Origin: Cloeon dipterum
Taxonomy: Eukaryota; Arthropoda; Insecta; Ephemeroptera; Baetidae
Reading direction: 5' to 3'
Assembly: GCF_949628265.1 (NCBI RefSeq)
Contig: NC_088789.1
Coordinates: 29,567,883-29,631,882, forward strand
Length of the DNA stretch: 64,000 bases
The notes under the pieces: model-generated
What the model saw: the letters and a program-made list of their open reading frames with translations, nothing else
Database searches by the model: none
Told to the model about the DNA's origin: nothing
Part shown: positions 34,196-47,400 of the stretch, in pieces
Numbering within the stretch: position 1 is the stretch's first letter
Layout of the letters: every line of letters starts with the position of its first letter
Position numbers and translations under genes: made by a program

Positions 34196-36349
34196 TCAAA
34201 ATTCGATTTCTTAAATGTTTTTACTTCCTGAAGCAGTTTATGGTCCTTTTTTAATTCATTTTTCCTGCCCCCATGATTGAAATGTGTTGAAAATTGCCAT
34301 TAATATATCTGATTTTGGATTTTTTCAACCATAAAATCGATGCCGTATGATATAAGTGAGGGTTAAGGAAAATTGGCAAGCGATTTTTATTTGTACAGAT
34401 TAGATTAAAACAATAATTATGCTTCGCACTGTCCTCTCAATGATTTTAATTATTTTTTTCTCACGATATTAAATCTATTTGCTACGGAAAGCAAAAAGGT
34501 TGTCGGCTCAAACGAATTTAATTCAATTCTGCGGAGAGGAATGTCAGTTCGCAAAGATTTGCCGTTCTTCTAATTTAGTGGAGAATGACGAAGTGCATGT
34601 ACGATCCACGCGCCGAGCAAATAATCCAATTTGCATATCGGGAGAACACAGAACAACGCGAAAAATAATTAATAGAGCGGTACAACACCGGTGAGCAGGG
34701 CCTAATGGGAAATTCCTCGCAGCAGGAAACCCGCAACCAAATAAAAAGTATTTTGTAGAAATACCATGTACGTCATTCGTTATAGAAAATATTTGAGCAT
34801 AACTTTGTGCACAATTTTTCCTTTTTTCCTTTTCTTGCCGCAAACGTGAATATTTTTTTTCGAAATTCCTGATATGATATGAATTTTTTGTTTGTTGTTC
34901 AAGAAATTTTTGAATTGTGACTACTAAATAGATAAATATTGAGGTATTTGAATAATTTTAGAAAATGACAGATTTGTAGAAACTAAATGTATCATTTGAT
35001 TTTTTAAATACCTCCAAACAATAGAGTCGCTACAAGGAAGCAATAAAAATGCATCAAAAACTAAAATTCTGCACGCATGTCAATCACAATCGCGGGAGTT
35101 TTCCTTTGCATTCAGCGGCATTTCCTTTTTCATCGGTCTAACAATAAGAAGACAAAGTCTCACATTGTGAGCTACTAATTTAACCTCACGCCGTGCTCCT
35201 CCGTTCGTTTTTTCCTCTTTTTGGCGTCGAAGCAGAGTGTGCGGAGCGGAGAAAGCGGTGCATCGTATCATTTCAGAATCACTCGTCGGTTTCGATTCTA
35301 CGGATAACGTGCTGCTTGAATTTCTCACAGATCTCGGTCGGGTGACAGCAACCCTTTTTCTCCTGCCGCGCGCCATTGTGCCGTGACAGATTGTTGCGCG
35401 GTGCAGCGCCAGTGGCCAAGCAAATGCGATTTCTCCTAATATTTTAATTAGAGTCAACGCAACGCTGACCAGATAAACTTCCTTTCAAACGACAATTATG
35501 ATGCAGTTTGCTTAAAAAGCAGTGGATATATGTAGATAAAAATTTGAAGTCTAAAATAATTTATTTTTCGTAGGTTTCGCTGGAATTTCGTCCAAGTTAA
35601 AATGAATTCCATATTAATGTTGTAAATTGCTTTTGAAGCCGAATAAGAGTAGTTCTGTTTGTTTTTCAACAGAAATCCCTTTTTTTCTATTAAAATACGT
35701 AAAACCTGACTTTTGTTTTGAATTAAAAATTCAAGATAAAATTAAACAAAGGTTTGACCTTTGACTTGGCGGCATGTATACGCAAATAAGTGGGTTGGCT
35801 GGCACAAAACACGTCTCGAGTAATAATTATGGCTCGTAAAAATATCAGCAGGCGGATATTAAATACCTCTCGCGCTGCTCGATCACGGCCGTGTTTCAAT
35901 TTACCTCTATCAGTTGACTTCTGCCTCGGCTCCATTTGCGAAGAGTCGATGCATAGTCGCGTCCTGTGTTTGCTTGTGTGACGAGCCGGCTCCTGAGCAT
36001 TGCCACCCCCGGACTCGACGCTTGCAAAACCAATCGCCAACGAGATACCAGACACAAATGTAAATAAACGCATTGCAAACTCAGCATATTTTTTGTTTTA
36101 ATTTTTTGCATGAACCAAAAATCACAAGTCTTTGGAAACAGCTTTTAAAACATACGTGTTTGAAGGAAGAGGTGTCGCAAGCAAAATGAAATATAATATT
36201 TTGACCGATTTGATTCTAACTTTTTTAGAGTACCCATTAGATTATTGTTGGAAAATAATAATACAAGGGAATAGAATAAGCACAACTTGATTTAATTTTA
36301 TTCAATATATAAGTAATACCGTCATTTTCAATATTTTATCACTATATCC
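34196..36349. repeat. Repeat-derived intergenic DNA, copy B
   Basis: About 34255-34990 matches 24770-25500, and 35030-35960 is a diverged relative of 26230-27480 and 38575-39785. The first 80 bases (ATCACCTGAGTCAAAATTCG) match 38487 onward. A minus-strand frame at 35723-36073 begins like a secretion signal (MRLFTFVSGISLAIGFASVE) but has no conserved counterpart. No gene called. Confidence 0.6.
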
Positions 36350-36421
36350 TGAGTGGCGCTTCAGTCGCCAAGCCACCTGGAACCTTACATCTTTCATTCA
36401 GGTTCAGGTAGTCTGGCTGAT
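36350..36421 (+). promoter_or_regulatory. Conserved ZAD-gene proximal element, short copy 4
   Basis: AGTGGCGCTTCAGTCGCC, CACCTGGAACC and CTTTCATTCAGGTTCAGGT before the ATG at 36422; nearly identical to short copy 3. Confidence 0.55.
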
Positions 36422-37625
36422 ATGTCGATTCAAAAGGCGCTGTGCTTGATCTGCGAGCAACCGACGGCGGATGGCGCTGTCCTCGCTGTCCACGTGGACA
36501 AGGAGAAACTGGAAACTTGGTTTCTCAACGTCTGCGGACATGAGTTGGCCGAGGAAATCGAGGATCACGATTTAATTTGCCACTTCTGCGCATGGCAAGC
36601 AGAGTGAGTTTCCCGCAGGAATTTCAGGAATTTTGTTTAAATGAGGATTTTCCCAAAGGTTTCAATGGAAATTCGACGAGATGGCGGACGAGGATTTGGT
36701 TTGGTGGAATTTGGATCTGGACGAAGCAGCGAAGGAGCTGCGGAAGAACTATTTTGGTGAATTGAAAACAAATTTTGAAGTTTTTAATTTTTTAATTTTA
36801 CATATTTCAGAGGGTAAATTAGAGCAGTGTTGGGTGCAGTTGGAGAAAATTGAGATTCCGAAAAGTGCTGACAGTGAAGAAAGAAGAATTGTTGAAGCTG
36901 AAATACGGCCGAGGCGATGGAAATGCATGTACTGCAGGAAACTATTTAAATATTCTTATAATATGTCCAGGCATGTGAAGAAAATGCACAAGAAAGCCAT
37001 CAGATGTAGAAATCATAGCTGTGTGACTTATTTCAATACTCTCGAAGAAAAAGAAGATCACGCAAAGAATGTCCATGAGAAATCAAAAGAACGTGAAAAA
37101 TTCAAGTGCAGTTTTTGTAGGAAGGAAATTGAGGGACCATCCAACTACAACCATCATGTTCGCTGTGTTCACAAAGAGTTTCCTGTAAAATGCTCTCGTA
37201 TCGGTTGCTTGTCATTTTTCAAAACTAAAATCGAAATGAAAACACACTTTGATTCTGCTCACGGGAAAGATGACGATGCAAGAATGTTCAAATGCAATGA
37301 TTGCGATTTCAAAGCAATGGAAAAATGTACTTTGAAACGTCACATAGCTAATAAGCACTTGCTCAAATCCACAAAATGTAAAATGTGTGAAAGACTTTTC
37401 TCCAGTCGATCTGAATTGAGAAATCATGTCAAATACTATCACAATTTCGAGGTTTGTGCTTTTTGCAAAAAGTTTATGAGTGTTCATTACAAGAAATATC
37501 ATCATTTGAAAATGACAAAGTGCATTCACTGCAAGAACAAATTCCAATGTTTAGGTTTGTTTAAATCTCACTCAAAATCGATGAAAAAAGGCGATGAATA
37601 TTTTCTCCCGCGTTCATGTATATAA
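36422..37625 (+). CDS. ZAD-C2H2 zinc-finger protein, short subfamily, copy 4 (364 aa)
   Basis: Exons 36422-36603, 36659-36756 and 36811-37625. ZAD intact (CLIC, CHFC). Exon 2 and intron 2 are almost the same as in short copy 3, so these two are recent tandem duplicates. Fingers: CMYC, CRNHSC, CSFC, CSRIGC, CNDC, CKMC, a degenerate CAFC and a final CIHC motif. The last motif is changed: the sisters end SHxKSCKNQ with a terminal Cys ligand, whereas here a small deletion shifts the frame to SHSKSMKKGDEYFLPRSCI, removing that cysteine at its usual place. Intron 2 (54 nt) is open. Probably functional, with a modified tail. Confidence 0.9.
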
Positions 37626-38574
37626 TTTCGATGATTTCAGTCAAATGTGAATATTAATGCTTATTTCGTTACCTTTCATTAATTTTTTTCTGCTTGCAAT
37701 ACTTTGTATATTTTTTCATGAATTCAGAATTTCAATAAATACATAATATAAATTGCGATTATTTACTGCATTTCCTTTTTGGTCAGTTTATGTCAAAGAG
37801 TGAATGATTAGTGGTCGTTCTTGAGTGGTGCATAGCTTTTAAAACAAAAATGCGGCGAATGACGCGCGTCAAATGCAGTGCTGGCACAAATTTTGGCTCG
37901 CAATTACGACCGCGGAATGGCCTTTGATCCGCGATTATTGGCCGAAAATTAAATAAATGCAGCGGCTGCGGGCGAGGAGCCAGCAATCATCCGCCGTGAT
38001 TGGTGGTTATTTATTTGCCAGGACAGGTGTTTAAATAAATATAAATTTCATGATGCGGACGGAGAGGAAAAAGATTTATTGCCACGCCGAACAATTTCAT
38101 AGAAAAAAATTAGAAACTTATATTAATAAAAGAACTGTCTCATTATCCTCGAACTCGTCCGCTCGCTCCTCTTATTGCGAGCTGAGCCGCGCATTCAACT
38201 CCTTCCTCGCGAGCGATTCTTTCGAGATAGCAGACGCCAAATTTGCTCTTCAATCCACGCAAATACCCCTCAAAAATATACAAATATTTGTCCCTGAAAC
38301 CACTAGAAAGGTGCGAAAATATTAGGACCTGTACATGTTTATAAATTAAAAATCTATGACATAATTCGAGTAATTTTATATTTTGTTTGCCTAAATTTTC
38401 GTCCGAACTCAAATTTATGACATAAATTTAATCAATTGAACTTCATCCATTGTGTTGGTGTATTGGAAGAAACCGCATATTTAAAAATCATCACCTGAGT
38501 CAAAATTCGATTTCTTAAATGTTTTTTTGCCTGAAGCAGTTGATGGTCCTATTTTTAATTATTATTATTAGCTT
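37626..38574. repeat. 3' flank repeat of short ZAD genes, copy C
   Basis: Matches 20874-22345 and 33173-34195, in shortened form. The end (CCATTGTGTTGGTGTATTGGA) matches 22310-22345, then the sequence switches to the 34170-34240 type, marking a recombination or deletion joint near 38480. Confidence 0.75.
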
Positions 38575-39784
38575 TTAACAGCTGCAACTACTACAGCCGC
38601 GAAGGAAAAAATCAAAAAATCAAATTGTAATCGCCATCAGTCGCAATCGCGAGTATTTATTTCCTTTCAGAGGAATTTTCTTGAATCCTTTGTTTTTAGA
38701 AGACAGAGTTGAGCATTGTGAGCTAATTGAACGTCACGCCGGGTTCCTCCATTCGCATTTTCCTCTTTTTTGCGTCGGAGCAGAGTCTGCGGAGCGGAGA
38801 GAGTAGCGGTGCATCGGCGTTTCAGAATCACTCGTCAGCGTGCTTTTCGATTCGGAGGATAAAGTGCTGCTTGAATTTCCCACAAATCTTCGCGTCGAAT
38901 GACAGTAACCCTTTTTGTCCCGCCGCGCGCCATTGTGCCCTAACAGATTGTTATGCGCGCGGTGCAGCGCCAATGCCCAAGCAAATTCGATTCCCTCTCT
39001 TATTTTTCGATCGGCAAAATGAAAAGTCACCAACGACCAGATATCCCTTTCAATCGACCACTTCTACAGATATTAATTGAATAGCGGTGGATTTATTTAA
39101 TTTCAAAATAATTTAGACTGAAATAATTCATTTTTTTGTAGGTTTTGTTGGAATGTCATCCAAACGGAAACTAAATATACCATATTAATGTAGTGTAAAT
39201 TAGTCGCAAATAACAGCAGGCGGATAACAAACACCTCGCGCTGCACCAATACGGATGGGAAATAGTAATTGCATTTAGATTTAATTTTATTCAAGAAGAT
39301 GGCAGGGTCAACCTGAATGAGTTCCCGGTATGGAGGCCGAACGAATCGCCAAACGAGGAGCCTAGAAGAGAGACTGCACCTGGAAGGTGTGGAACATTCT
39401 CGCCAATTTAAAACTGAAGAGGAAGCAGCTCGAACGCAAGGCCTCCGCCAGACCAACTCTTGAATGATTTTCACCTCTGTTGCCAATCCGTCAGATAGGT
39501 ATATTGTGCACACAAATATAAAAATAAAATGTTTATTCCGAGACGACATGGCGGCTTTTTCTCAATTGTCCAATTCGTGGTTTCGAGAGCATTTATAGAA
39601 AGCAGTGGGGGCCAGATGTGCGATAAAATTGGTTCTAACTGCGAAGATCCAAGATAGCGTCTAAACGTGGGAAAGAAATAGCACTCTTTGGATTCCCGTA
39701 CGAGGTCCAAGAATTTTTATTTTTACGAATAGTACAGGCTTTGCCATAATTTATTTTCAAATGAGTGCAAACCGGCCCTTTTAA
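38575..39784. repeat. Intergenic repeat, copy C (nearly identical to 26230-27484)
   Basis: Partner of 26230-27484. The 148-codon minus-strand frame at 39103-39549 mirrors that at 26777-27223. Confidence 0.75.
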
Positions 39785-40946
39785 AATAAATCAAAATTCA
39801 GGGTCCAATCAGCATGTGTGCTAAATTAAGATTATAGACACAACTTGAAAATCAAATGTTTTTGGTTGCAAAAAACAAATTTAGTAGGACCGCATAGCTC
39901 CAGTCACAAATCGATTTTCTAGGAGGCATGCTGCAGAAGTGCCGAAAAATAACTGCAGTGACGTCAAGCGACTCCAGATTCCACATATTTTTTTCATCTA
40001 ACCAAATTTATACACCGCCGTGTGCAAAAATCCAGACCATTTGCAAATTTGGATTAAAACGTGCCAAGTGCTGGAATTCGCAGGCAGAGCAGATAATATC
40101 CTCTTGCTGCAAAAATGCAGTAAACACACACGCGGAAACAGCAAAATAAAAAAGAGTAGAGTGTGGAGGGTAGCTCGTTATCGGGGGCGAGTGCACAATG
40201 CTCTTTGTAAGTTCTGTGGCATTCGCGGCGGCGGCAACGGACGGGAAATGACGACACGCCGAGAGCCGCAGAGAGCAGCGGAAACGCCGGCCGGTAAATG
40301 GTGGGCCGGCAAAAGCCAGCAGAATCCCAATCGATGCAGCGCATCTTGCCGAGGAAAATGCAACAAATAAATAGCCCCAAAATTTCCGACAATTTAGATT
40401 GTAGAATGAGTCAAAAAAGACAAGTTTCCTTTTTTTCTAATAGTAAATTACGTAAATTAGTGATTTTAAGTGTTTCAAAATCTCTTATACCTTTGGCCAG
40501 GGCATCATATGAATTCAAAGGTGATTAAAATAGCGGCGAATTCCAGTGGAAGAAATACAAAGGTTTATGACGAAGTAACTTATTGCAATATTGGTGCAAA
40601 ATTCTTTTAAATGCATTATATTTGACAATGAGCGTCTTGTTTCGAACTCTTGATGGACATAAAGTTAACGAGTTGATGTCCAAAAGTAATAATCAAATCG
40701 AGAAGAAAGCAATTTCAAAATTTTCATGTTGAAAATATTTTAGAATCTCATAAAAATGTAGAATTTTGTAGTATCCTTTTTTGATATTAGGGAACATAAA
40801 TTTAAATAATGTAAATTGATTACCATTGCACCGTAACTTTATTAATCGATATGCTACATAGCGAACAATTCAAGGATATGAATCACAGCGAAATATTTAT
40901 TTCTTCTTACAGAGACACTCAGAAAACATGTATATAAAGGAACCAT
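39785..40946. repeat. 3' flank repeat of long ZAD genes, copy 3
   Basis: Very close to 27485-28626, including the CRE (TGACGTCA near 39958) and GTAGCTCGTTATCGGGGGCG. Confidence 0.8.
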
Positions 40947-42601
40947 TCACTGAACACCATGGATAAAGAGCAAGTGGTTTTTTACGCAATAATTGAACAT
41001 TGATTTTCCACATACTTTGCAATTTTCGAGCACCTTGACCTTTAAATGAGTTGACTTTAGATGCTTGCGGAGAAAAGGTTTGGAAATGAATTGTTTTTTG
41101 CACTCATCACATTCCACTTTCAATTCTAACAAATTGTGTTTCTCCGCGAGATGGTTTTTCAAATGGGAAAATGAGCAGAAACCTTTTGGGCAGTGGGCAC
41201 AATGCTTCAATTTGGCTTGGTTGTGCATCCTGTAAGAATGCTGTTTCAAGACACTCGCACTTTTGTAGTACCTTTTGCAGGGTTCACACTTGAATCCGAG
41301 AGCTTTGTGCTCCAAACCACGCCAATCGCGATTCCCATGTTGTCTTTTCATGTGGTACACAAGCAAATATGGCTTTTGAAAGCTCTTTGGACACTTGGAA
41401 CATTTGAACAAAGTTTCTCTGCACTTTTTCAGGTGCGATTGGTACAAACCTGAACATTGAAACTCGTTTTTACAGCGATCGCAGGACAGTTTTCTCATGT
41501 GTTGAATAGAATAACGGACAGAAACTTGTGATTTACAAATTTTGCAACGTTTGAATACATGCTTTGAACTAATATGCCTTGCCAAAGTCTCCTTTGTTGA
41601 GAACATTGCACCGCATTCGTCACACTTAAATGGCATTTCTGTTCTGTGTTTTCTGGCAACATGTCTTTTTAGATCATTACTATATTTTGTTTTGTACTCG
41701 CAATATTCACAATCAATCATTTTAGCTCCATCAGTTTTATGAACAGAGTCAAAGTGCATCCTCATTTCAATTTTGGTTTTGAAAAACGATACGCAGCCTA
41801 TAAAAGCGCACTTGAATGCAAATTCACGATGCACCTTACGAACATGAGTGGTGATATTACCATTTCCACTGAATTCCTTGCTACAAAATTCGCATTTGAA
41901 TATTTTCAGTTCTCTTGGTTTATCATGCACTTCTTCATTGTGTTTTTCTCTTTCCTCGATTGTGTGAAAATAAGTGGCACATTGATGTTTTCCACATTTG
42001 ATAGCATTTTTGTGTGATTTCTTTACATGCTTTGTCAAATCCCTCGAAAATTTATATAGTTTACCACAGTAGAGACATTTTTTCTTTTGTGAACAAATAA
42101 CGGATTGTGTCTCAGATTCCAATTCTTTCCCATCCTCTTCGATTTCATCTTCTTCACTTTCGGGTAAATCGACATCTTCCAATTGCACCCAGCATTGCTC
42201 AATATTTCCCTCTTAAAAGACAGTTATCAGGAAAAAATTAATAAATAAATGTCAACTCTTTACCAAAGTAATGTTTCCGCAGCTCCCTTGCTGCATCGTC
42301 GAAATCCAAATTCCACCAAACCAAAGACTCGTCTGCCATTCCATTGAATTTCCAGAGAAACCTGAGAGGAAATTCCTCAATAAAGAAAAATATTCCTTGA
42401 ATTTCTTTTAAGAGCTCACTCGGCGTGCCAGAGACAAAAGTAGCAAATCAGGTCGTCGTCCTCTATTTCCTCGGCCAACTCTTCTCCGCAGACGTTGAGG
42501 AACCACTCCTGCAGTTTCTCCTTGTCCACGTGGACAGCGAGGACAGCGCCATCCGCCGTCGGACGCTCGCAGATCAAGCACAGCGTCTTTTGAATCGACA
42601 T
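40947..42601 (-). CDS. ZAD-C2H2 zinc-finger protein, long subfamily, copy 3 (514 aa)
   Basis: Exons 42601-42420, 42361-42264 and 42211-40947. The ZAD begins MSIQKTLCLICERP with CYFC at 53-56; its NVCGEEL replaces NVCGHEL. The acidic linker (LPESEEDEIEEDGKELESET) precedes thirteen finger motifs from CLYC to CKVC. Finger exon and 3' flank are closest to long copy 2, while the ZAD exon (IEDDDLICYFCLWHAE) and 5' flank are closest to the long gene at 56.5-58.6 kb, so the 5' and 3' halves have different histories. Intron 2 is 52 nt, so retention would shift frame. The upstream gene at 44.5 kb belongs to another family, making this the right edge of the main ZAD array. Confidence 0.92.
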
Positions 42602-42675
42602 CTCAGACAGACCACCTGAACCTGAATGACAAATGAAAGGTTGCAGGTGATGCAGGGCGATCGAAGCGCCACTCA
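42602..42675 (-). promoter_or_regulatory. Conserved ZAD-gene proximal element, long copy 3
   Basis: AGTGGCGCTTCGATCGCC, CACCTGCAACC and TGTCATTCAGGTTCAGG before the ATG; nearly identical to the element of long copy 4. Confidence 0.55.
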
Positions 42676-43560
42676 AAGGACAAAGATTAAAATTCTAGTT
42701 GGCGTGGTATACTTTAAACTAGAGGCCGTTGCAGGAAATATGATTTATTTGTTTCTACCTCACTCTAAAATATTAATTCACCTGTTATGTTACAATAATT
42801 CAATTTTTCCACAGGCTAAAAAAAGTACAAAACGAATTCATATTGAGCTAAAATTAAATTTTAGTTCGTATTTCAGAATTTATGTGCGAGTGACCTTTGC
42901 CGCCAATTTGAAGTTTATTTAAGCACATAAATAATAAGAAAAAATGGCAGAAGTGTATCAATTTTCAAAATTAATTTATTTATTTCTCCGACAAATGTCG
43001 GCGTCATTGTGGCCTCTTTGTGTGGTACATCGGGGGCATTTTCAGCTTAGGAATTGATGAATTCCTTAAATTAAAAGAGAAAATCCTTGAATTCCTTTTA
43101 ATAAGAATTTACTCGGCGTGCCTTAGATTTTCTTATTTGAAACCCAGATAATCCCACTTATTATTTTTCATTCTTATCTGGTTCATCAAATTAGTATAAT
43201 TCTCATCAAATTTTAAATCTTTGTTGGCCAATCCATCAATTTAGCCTCACTCTGCTCCAGCGTCACGGTGGCATTACTGTAAATGCTAATTTTTATTTTA
43301 AAGAGTGCTCTTGTTAAGTTGGGTTATCAATCAGCAGGGAGCGTTAGGAGCGAGACTCGGCACTTGGAGGAAAGCGATAAAGAGCAGAGCAGCCGTGCCA
43401 TCCGCCCGCTTTTTATCTACGAAGCGGCAGAGGAACGGAGATGAGCGGTCCATTCACAGCTTCTTTCTCCAATTAAAGCGCGTCACAAAAGTAGACGCTG
43501 TGCCGCTGAGTAGGCTTTCTTCCCCTTTTATCGATTTATGTAGAGCACAAGCGCGATAAA
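42602..43560. repeat. 5' flank repeat shared with the 58.6-59.5 kb region
   Basis: 42602-42930 matches 58584-58880 directly and 43160-43560 matches 59150-59480 directly, but the middle (about 42960-43200) matches 58900-59130 in reverse. A ZAD exon end with its donor (GGCACGCCGAGTAAA, minus strand, near 43108-43122) sits in the inverted part as a relic. Confidence 0.65.
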
Positions 43561-44464
43561 AGGGTTCAGCGCCAATTTTATGCCGCGTACGACCAATGCG
43601 CCTGATAAGGCGTGTTTGATTTGCGTCGCAATTTGTCCGCGTTCGTAATCATTTGGGCCTAAAATGCACAGAATTTGCATTTGCGTGAGATATATTAATT
43701 TGTAAGAAAAATTATTTCATTTGTATTGTTCGATGCTCATCGTTGTTCTGAATTCCAACTTTGAATGAAATGTCAGGGCATTTTAATTAAAGACACAGTG
43801 CACGTGGTCCTTTCTTGCAGCGTCCGGAAACTACTGAATTTTGTGTTTATTAAATATATGTTGCATTAAATAAATCCATTGATGAGTTGAGCAGTCCCAT
43901 TATGAGTATAATAAGTGTAATAAAATAATATCCTGACGTTTCATCCTATTATATGTTTCCGTTTGATCCAAAATGCGTGTTTTTCTAATTGTAATGATGC
44001 GGTTAACGAATATTTACCGAACACGGTCTTGATTCTTGCCCGGTATAACATTTTATAATTTATTTCGATTTTTTGTTTAATTTTTCGGTGTTAAAATATG
44101 TTCCTTTTACTCAACTTGTGGCGAGTCAGACGACCTAGGTTTGCGAAGCTTCGTCCAGCCTTTTGCGATGAGGTCTTGAAAAAGGACATGCTTACCTTTT
44201 TTCAGATTATTTCCCAAAATGTACAGATTGAACGAACGGACAAAATTTGGAGATTTTAGAATTAAACATAAGGGAAAATTTATTGAACAGTCATGCTTTC
44301 TGAAATAGTTCGTGACTAATTTTTGTAAACCTGATTAGTGTTTTCTATTTCTACCATTCCAATTCTTATCGCTGACACAACACACACGATAAAGGATTGA
44401 ATCATTCTGTTCCTTTTTAGTTTGTTGCAGTTTAGGACTCACTCGCGACTGAGAGGGATCTAAA
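43561..44464. other. Intergenic and 5' region of the phosphatase-like gene
   Basis: No conserved frame. It ends at the ATG with its hydrophobic signal exon at 44465. No clear TATA or initiator chosen. Confidence 0.4.
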
Positions 44465-47400
44465 ATGTTGGGGCGGCTCGCCGTCCCGCTATTTCTTTTG
44501 CTTTTAGCAAAAGGTGGGTCGTGACCTGAATTAGTTAAATTGATTTCAAGAATTTTCAAATTTACCAGAGTTCAAAAGTACGGATGGATATGCGTTCCCC
44601 ATTCGGAAAGGAGGTTTTGTGACTGCTTGCGTCTCAGACGAAACACCAGTTGCGTTCGTGAAGGATTTCCAGGTCGAAAACGGTAAGCGTAATTGTTCAT
44701 CGATTTCTAAGTTTTTTTTTGTGCATATAAATTTACATAAATTTATGTGAGCTCCTCAGACGGTTCTCGAATACTGATCTGATTATTATAAGAGTCAGTT
44801 GAAAATAAAATGTGTATGCTCATTTGATGCATAGACTGCTTTGGTTTGAAGCTTAGAGGAAACAGTCAATCGTCTAAAATTCACAGCCCTACTTATTACG
44901 AATAATGTGTTTGATACTTCGATAATAACATTAAGTATAGAAGGAACCAATAATAATTATTCTGAGCAAAATCCATAAATCGTTATGCATGCAGTACAAC
45001 GCTGTTTCGTGACTACCATTTAGTTGCAGTCCAGCGAAAATGTGCAATAACAGGCTCTTAAATTGCAGGCGGTAGAGAAAACGTTTAATTTCATGGTTTT
45101 TATCGGCGTTATAGTATGTATTCGTCATACTCCAAATCTATTTTAAATTTTAACGCTTGCACTATTTACTTCCGCAAGCAAATCTATACTCGGTTATCGT
45201 TTACTGTAACTGGCCACTGCGTCATCTACCTCTAACAAGAAAAGGGGGACACTTAACATACAAATAATTTCAATCTTTGTTAAGTTTCGAACAAAATTAT
45301 GGTTTTTCAATGATTTCAATTCCTCTAGGCGCGATCTATCCAACAATCACCATAGAAATAAAAAGACCTCGCGCCTCACGCGTACGAAATAAATGATTTT
45401 CGGCATTAGCAAGAAGGCTGATAAAAGGGAATATCGTACGCATAGTGTCCGCATCGGCACCGCCGAAATCAGTGATCCGAAAATCAAAAGGGAAGCTGTC
45501 GGCACCTAATTGACTCCTGGCCTGACACCGGCAAAGCATTATTGTAGAGATTTATATGATCCAACATAGGGCAGAAAACAGCTTTATTTTACGGTTGTAT
45601 TTTACAATAACTGATTTGGAGTCCTCAAAGTCACAAAAACTACGTCTGACTTAATCTGAAGTCACCCCAAAGTCAATTCCCCACAATTAGACTGTCATTT
45701 TTGCGAATATTATTTATTTTTTGCAGCTGCATGCAAATGCCCACTTTAAAAATATATCCTTGGGCAGCACGCTGAATTGAAATTTAATTATTAAAATTTT
45801 CACTGGAGAGTAGAAGCAGGTGTAGCTACTTTTCAAAACCACTACATATGTAATAGATGACACAACAGTTGATGTCGTGGATTTAAGTGGCAATAATATT
45901 CCACTTGTCGATCACGATTGCAACTTGGTGCAAAAAGAAGGCTGCAAAAAGTGGAACCTCAAGGAATGGATCAAGGAATCAAACATACAGGACTCGATCG
46001 ACCAATACCCAATGGTAACCGATTACCGCTGGAATGGTAAATAAATCTTATTTCAGGTATATAAGGATTTCAACCCGTTAATTTTAGACTTGCCGGTTTT
46101 CTTTACGATGGAAGTATTCAAGCGAAAAATCAAGATACAAAAAAAACCATAATTTCAAAATGCATTTTTCGATTCTGACACACGACTCGGCGCAATTCCT
46201 TGTCACGAATGATCCAACTTTAGACAGCGGACTCAACGCTGTTATTGATGGATGGGAATCAGAGCATAAATCTGTACTCAGATATTGCACAAAAATTAAT
46301 GGACAATTTTATGCATCATGTGAGGGAAACCTGAAGGAAAAAAGGGTTGGTATTTTCATCAAACAAAATAATAATTTGACGGTGATGCACAATTTTTACA
46401 GAACTATCCTGTTCTCCGCGCAGGGGGAAAATGGGCACATGCCACACTAGAAATACAATTCAACCAACCCAATGAAATCGATTTTCCGTTCTTAAGACAA
46501 CAAATTAGTATCAAGGTTTCATCAGCAAGGTTTGAATAATTTTCTTTTTATCCTTCTAAAGACAATCGATCAATTCTTTGTGAACTTGTAATTATTTGAT
46601 CTTTTTCTTTAATCCTTAGCCAAGAATAATAAATTTAAATTTATTATGCTTTTATGATCTTAAGAATACGTTTTAATAGTAAAAATATCCAAGAAAATGA
46701 TAAAAACTATTCCAAGAGGCACACTACGCATTTAAATGTTTCCAAATATGTTGATGTATTTTCTGTTTTTTTACATATAACTTTTCATACTAACATTTTG
46801 TACTTCCTATTTCTATTTAATGAGCTCATTATTCAACAATAACATTTGGTTTTATATTATGCAACGGAATCTAACACTCTTCAACTTCTCATTAAGTTTT
46901 CAATTTTTGCAGCGCCAGACTAGGGAACAACGATTATTACGTTTCAATTAGGAGTACGAATAGCAAAAGAGGCCTTTTCAAAGTTCATTTATGTGAGTAA
47001 ATAGTTATTTTTCTTTCAAATTAAGTCTTGAAACCCATGAAATTGCTTGCTGTGAATATAATTATTAAAAATCACTGGACCACATTTTGGTGCAAGTTTT
47101 ATAAGAGATTTTCTAATAACTTTAATGAAATAAGTGTTAATTGTGAGGTTGATTACCAAAAATTTTGGTACCAATAATCTCCACTGAAATTTTTGACATT
47201 TATTTTCGGTTCTCATCTCTTTCGAGATGGCCGACCCCTTGAAAGCGATTAACTTGCAACCACTTTGTGTCCCAAAAAATAATTGTCAGTCCAGAAATGG
47301 ACCAGCTCATGTTCCTGCTTCCGCACTGGATCATTATTTTTATAATTAAACGCGAGGAAATTCGTCCTGTTAAATTCATTCACAAAGGTGCAAACCAGCA

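Noticed and set aside
35723..36073. 116-codon minus-strand frame starting like a secretion signal
   Set aside because: No domain, no conserved counterpart in the homologous repeats, low-complexity basic remainder.
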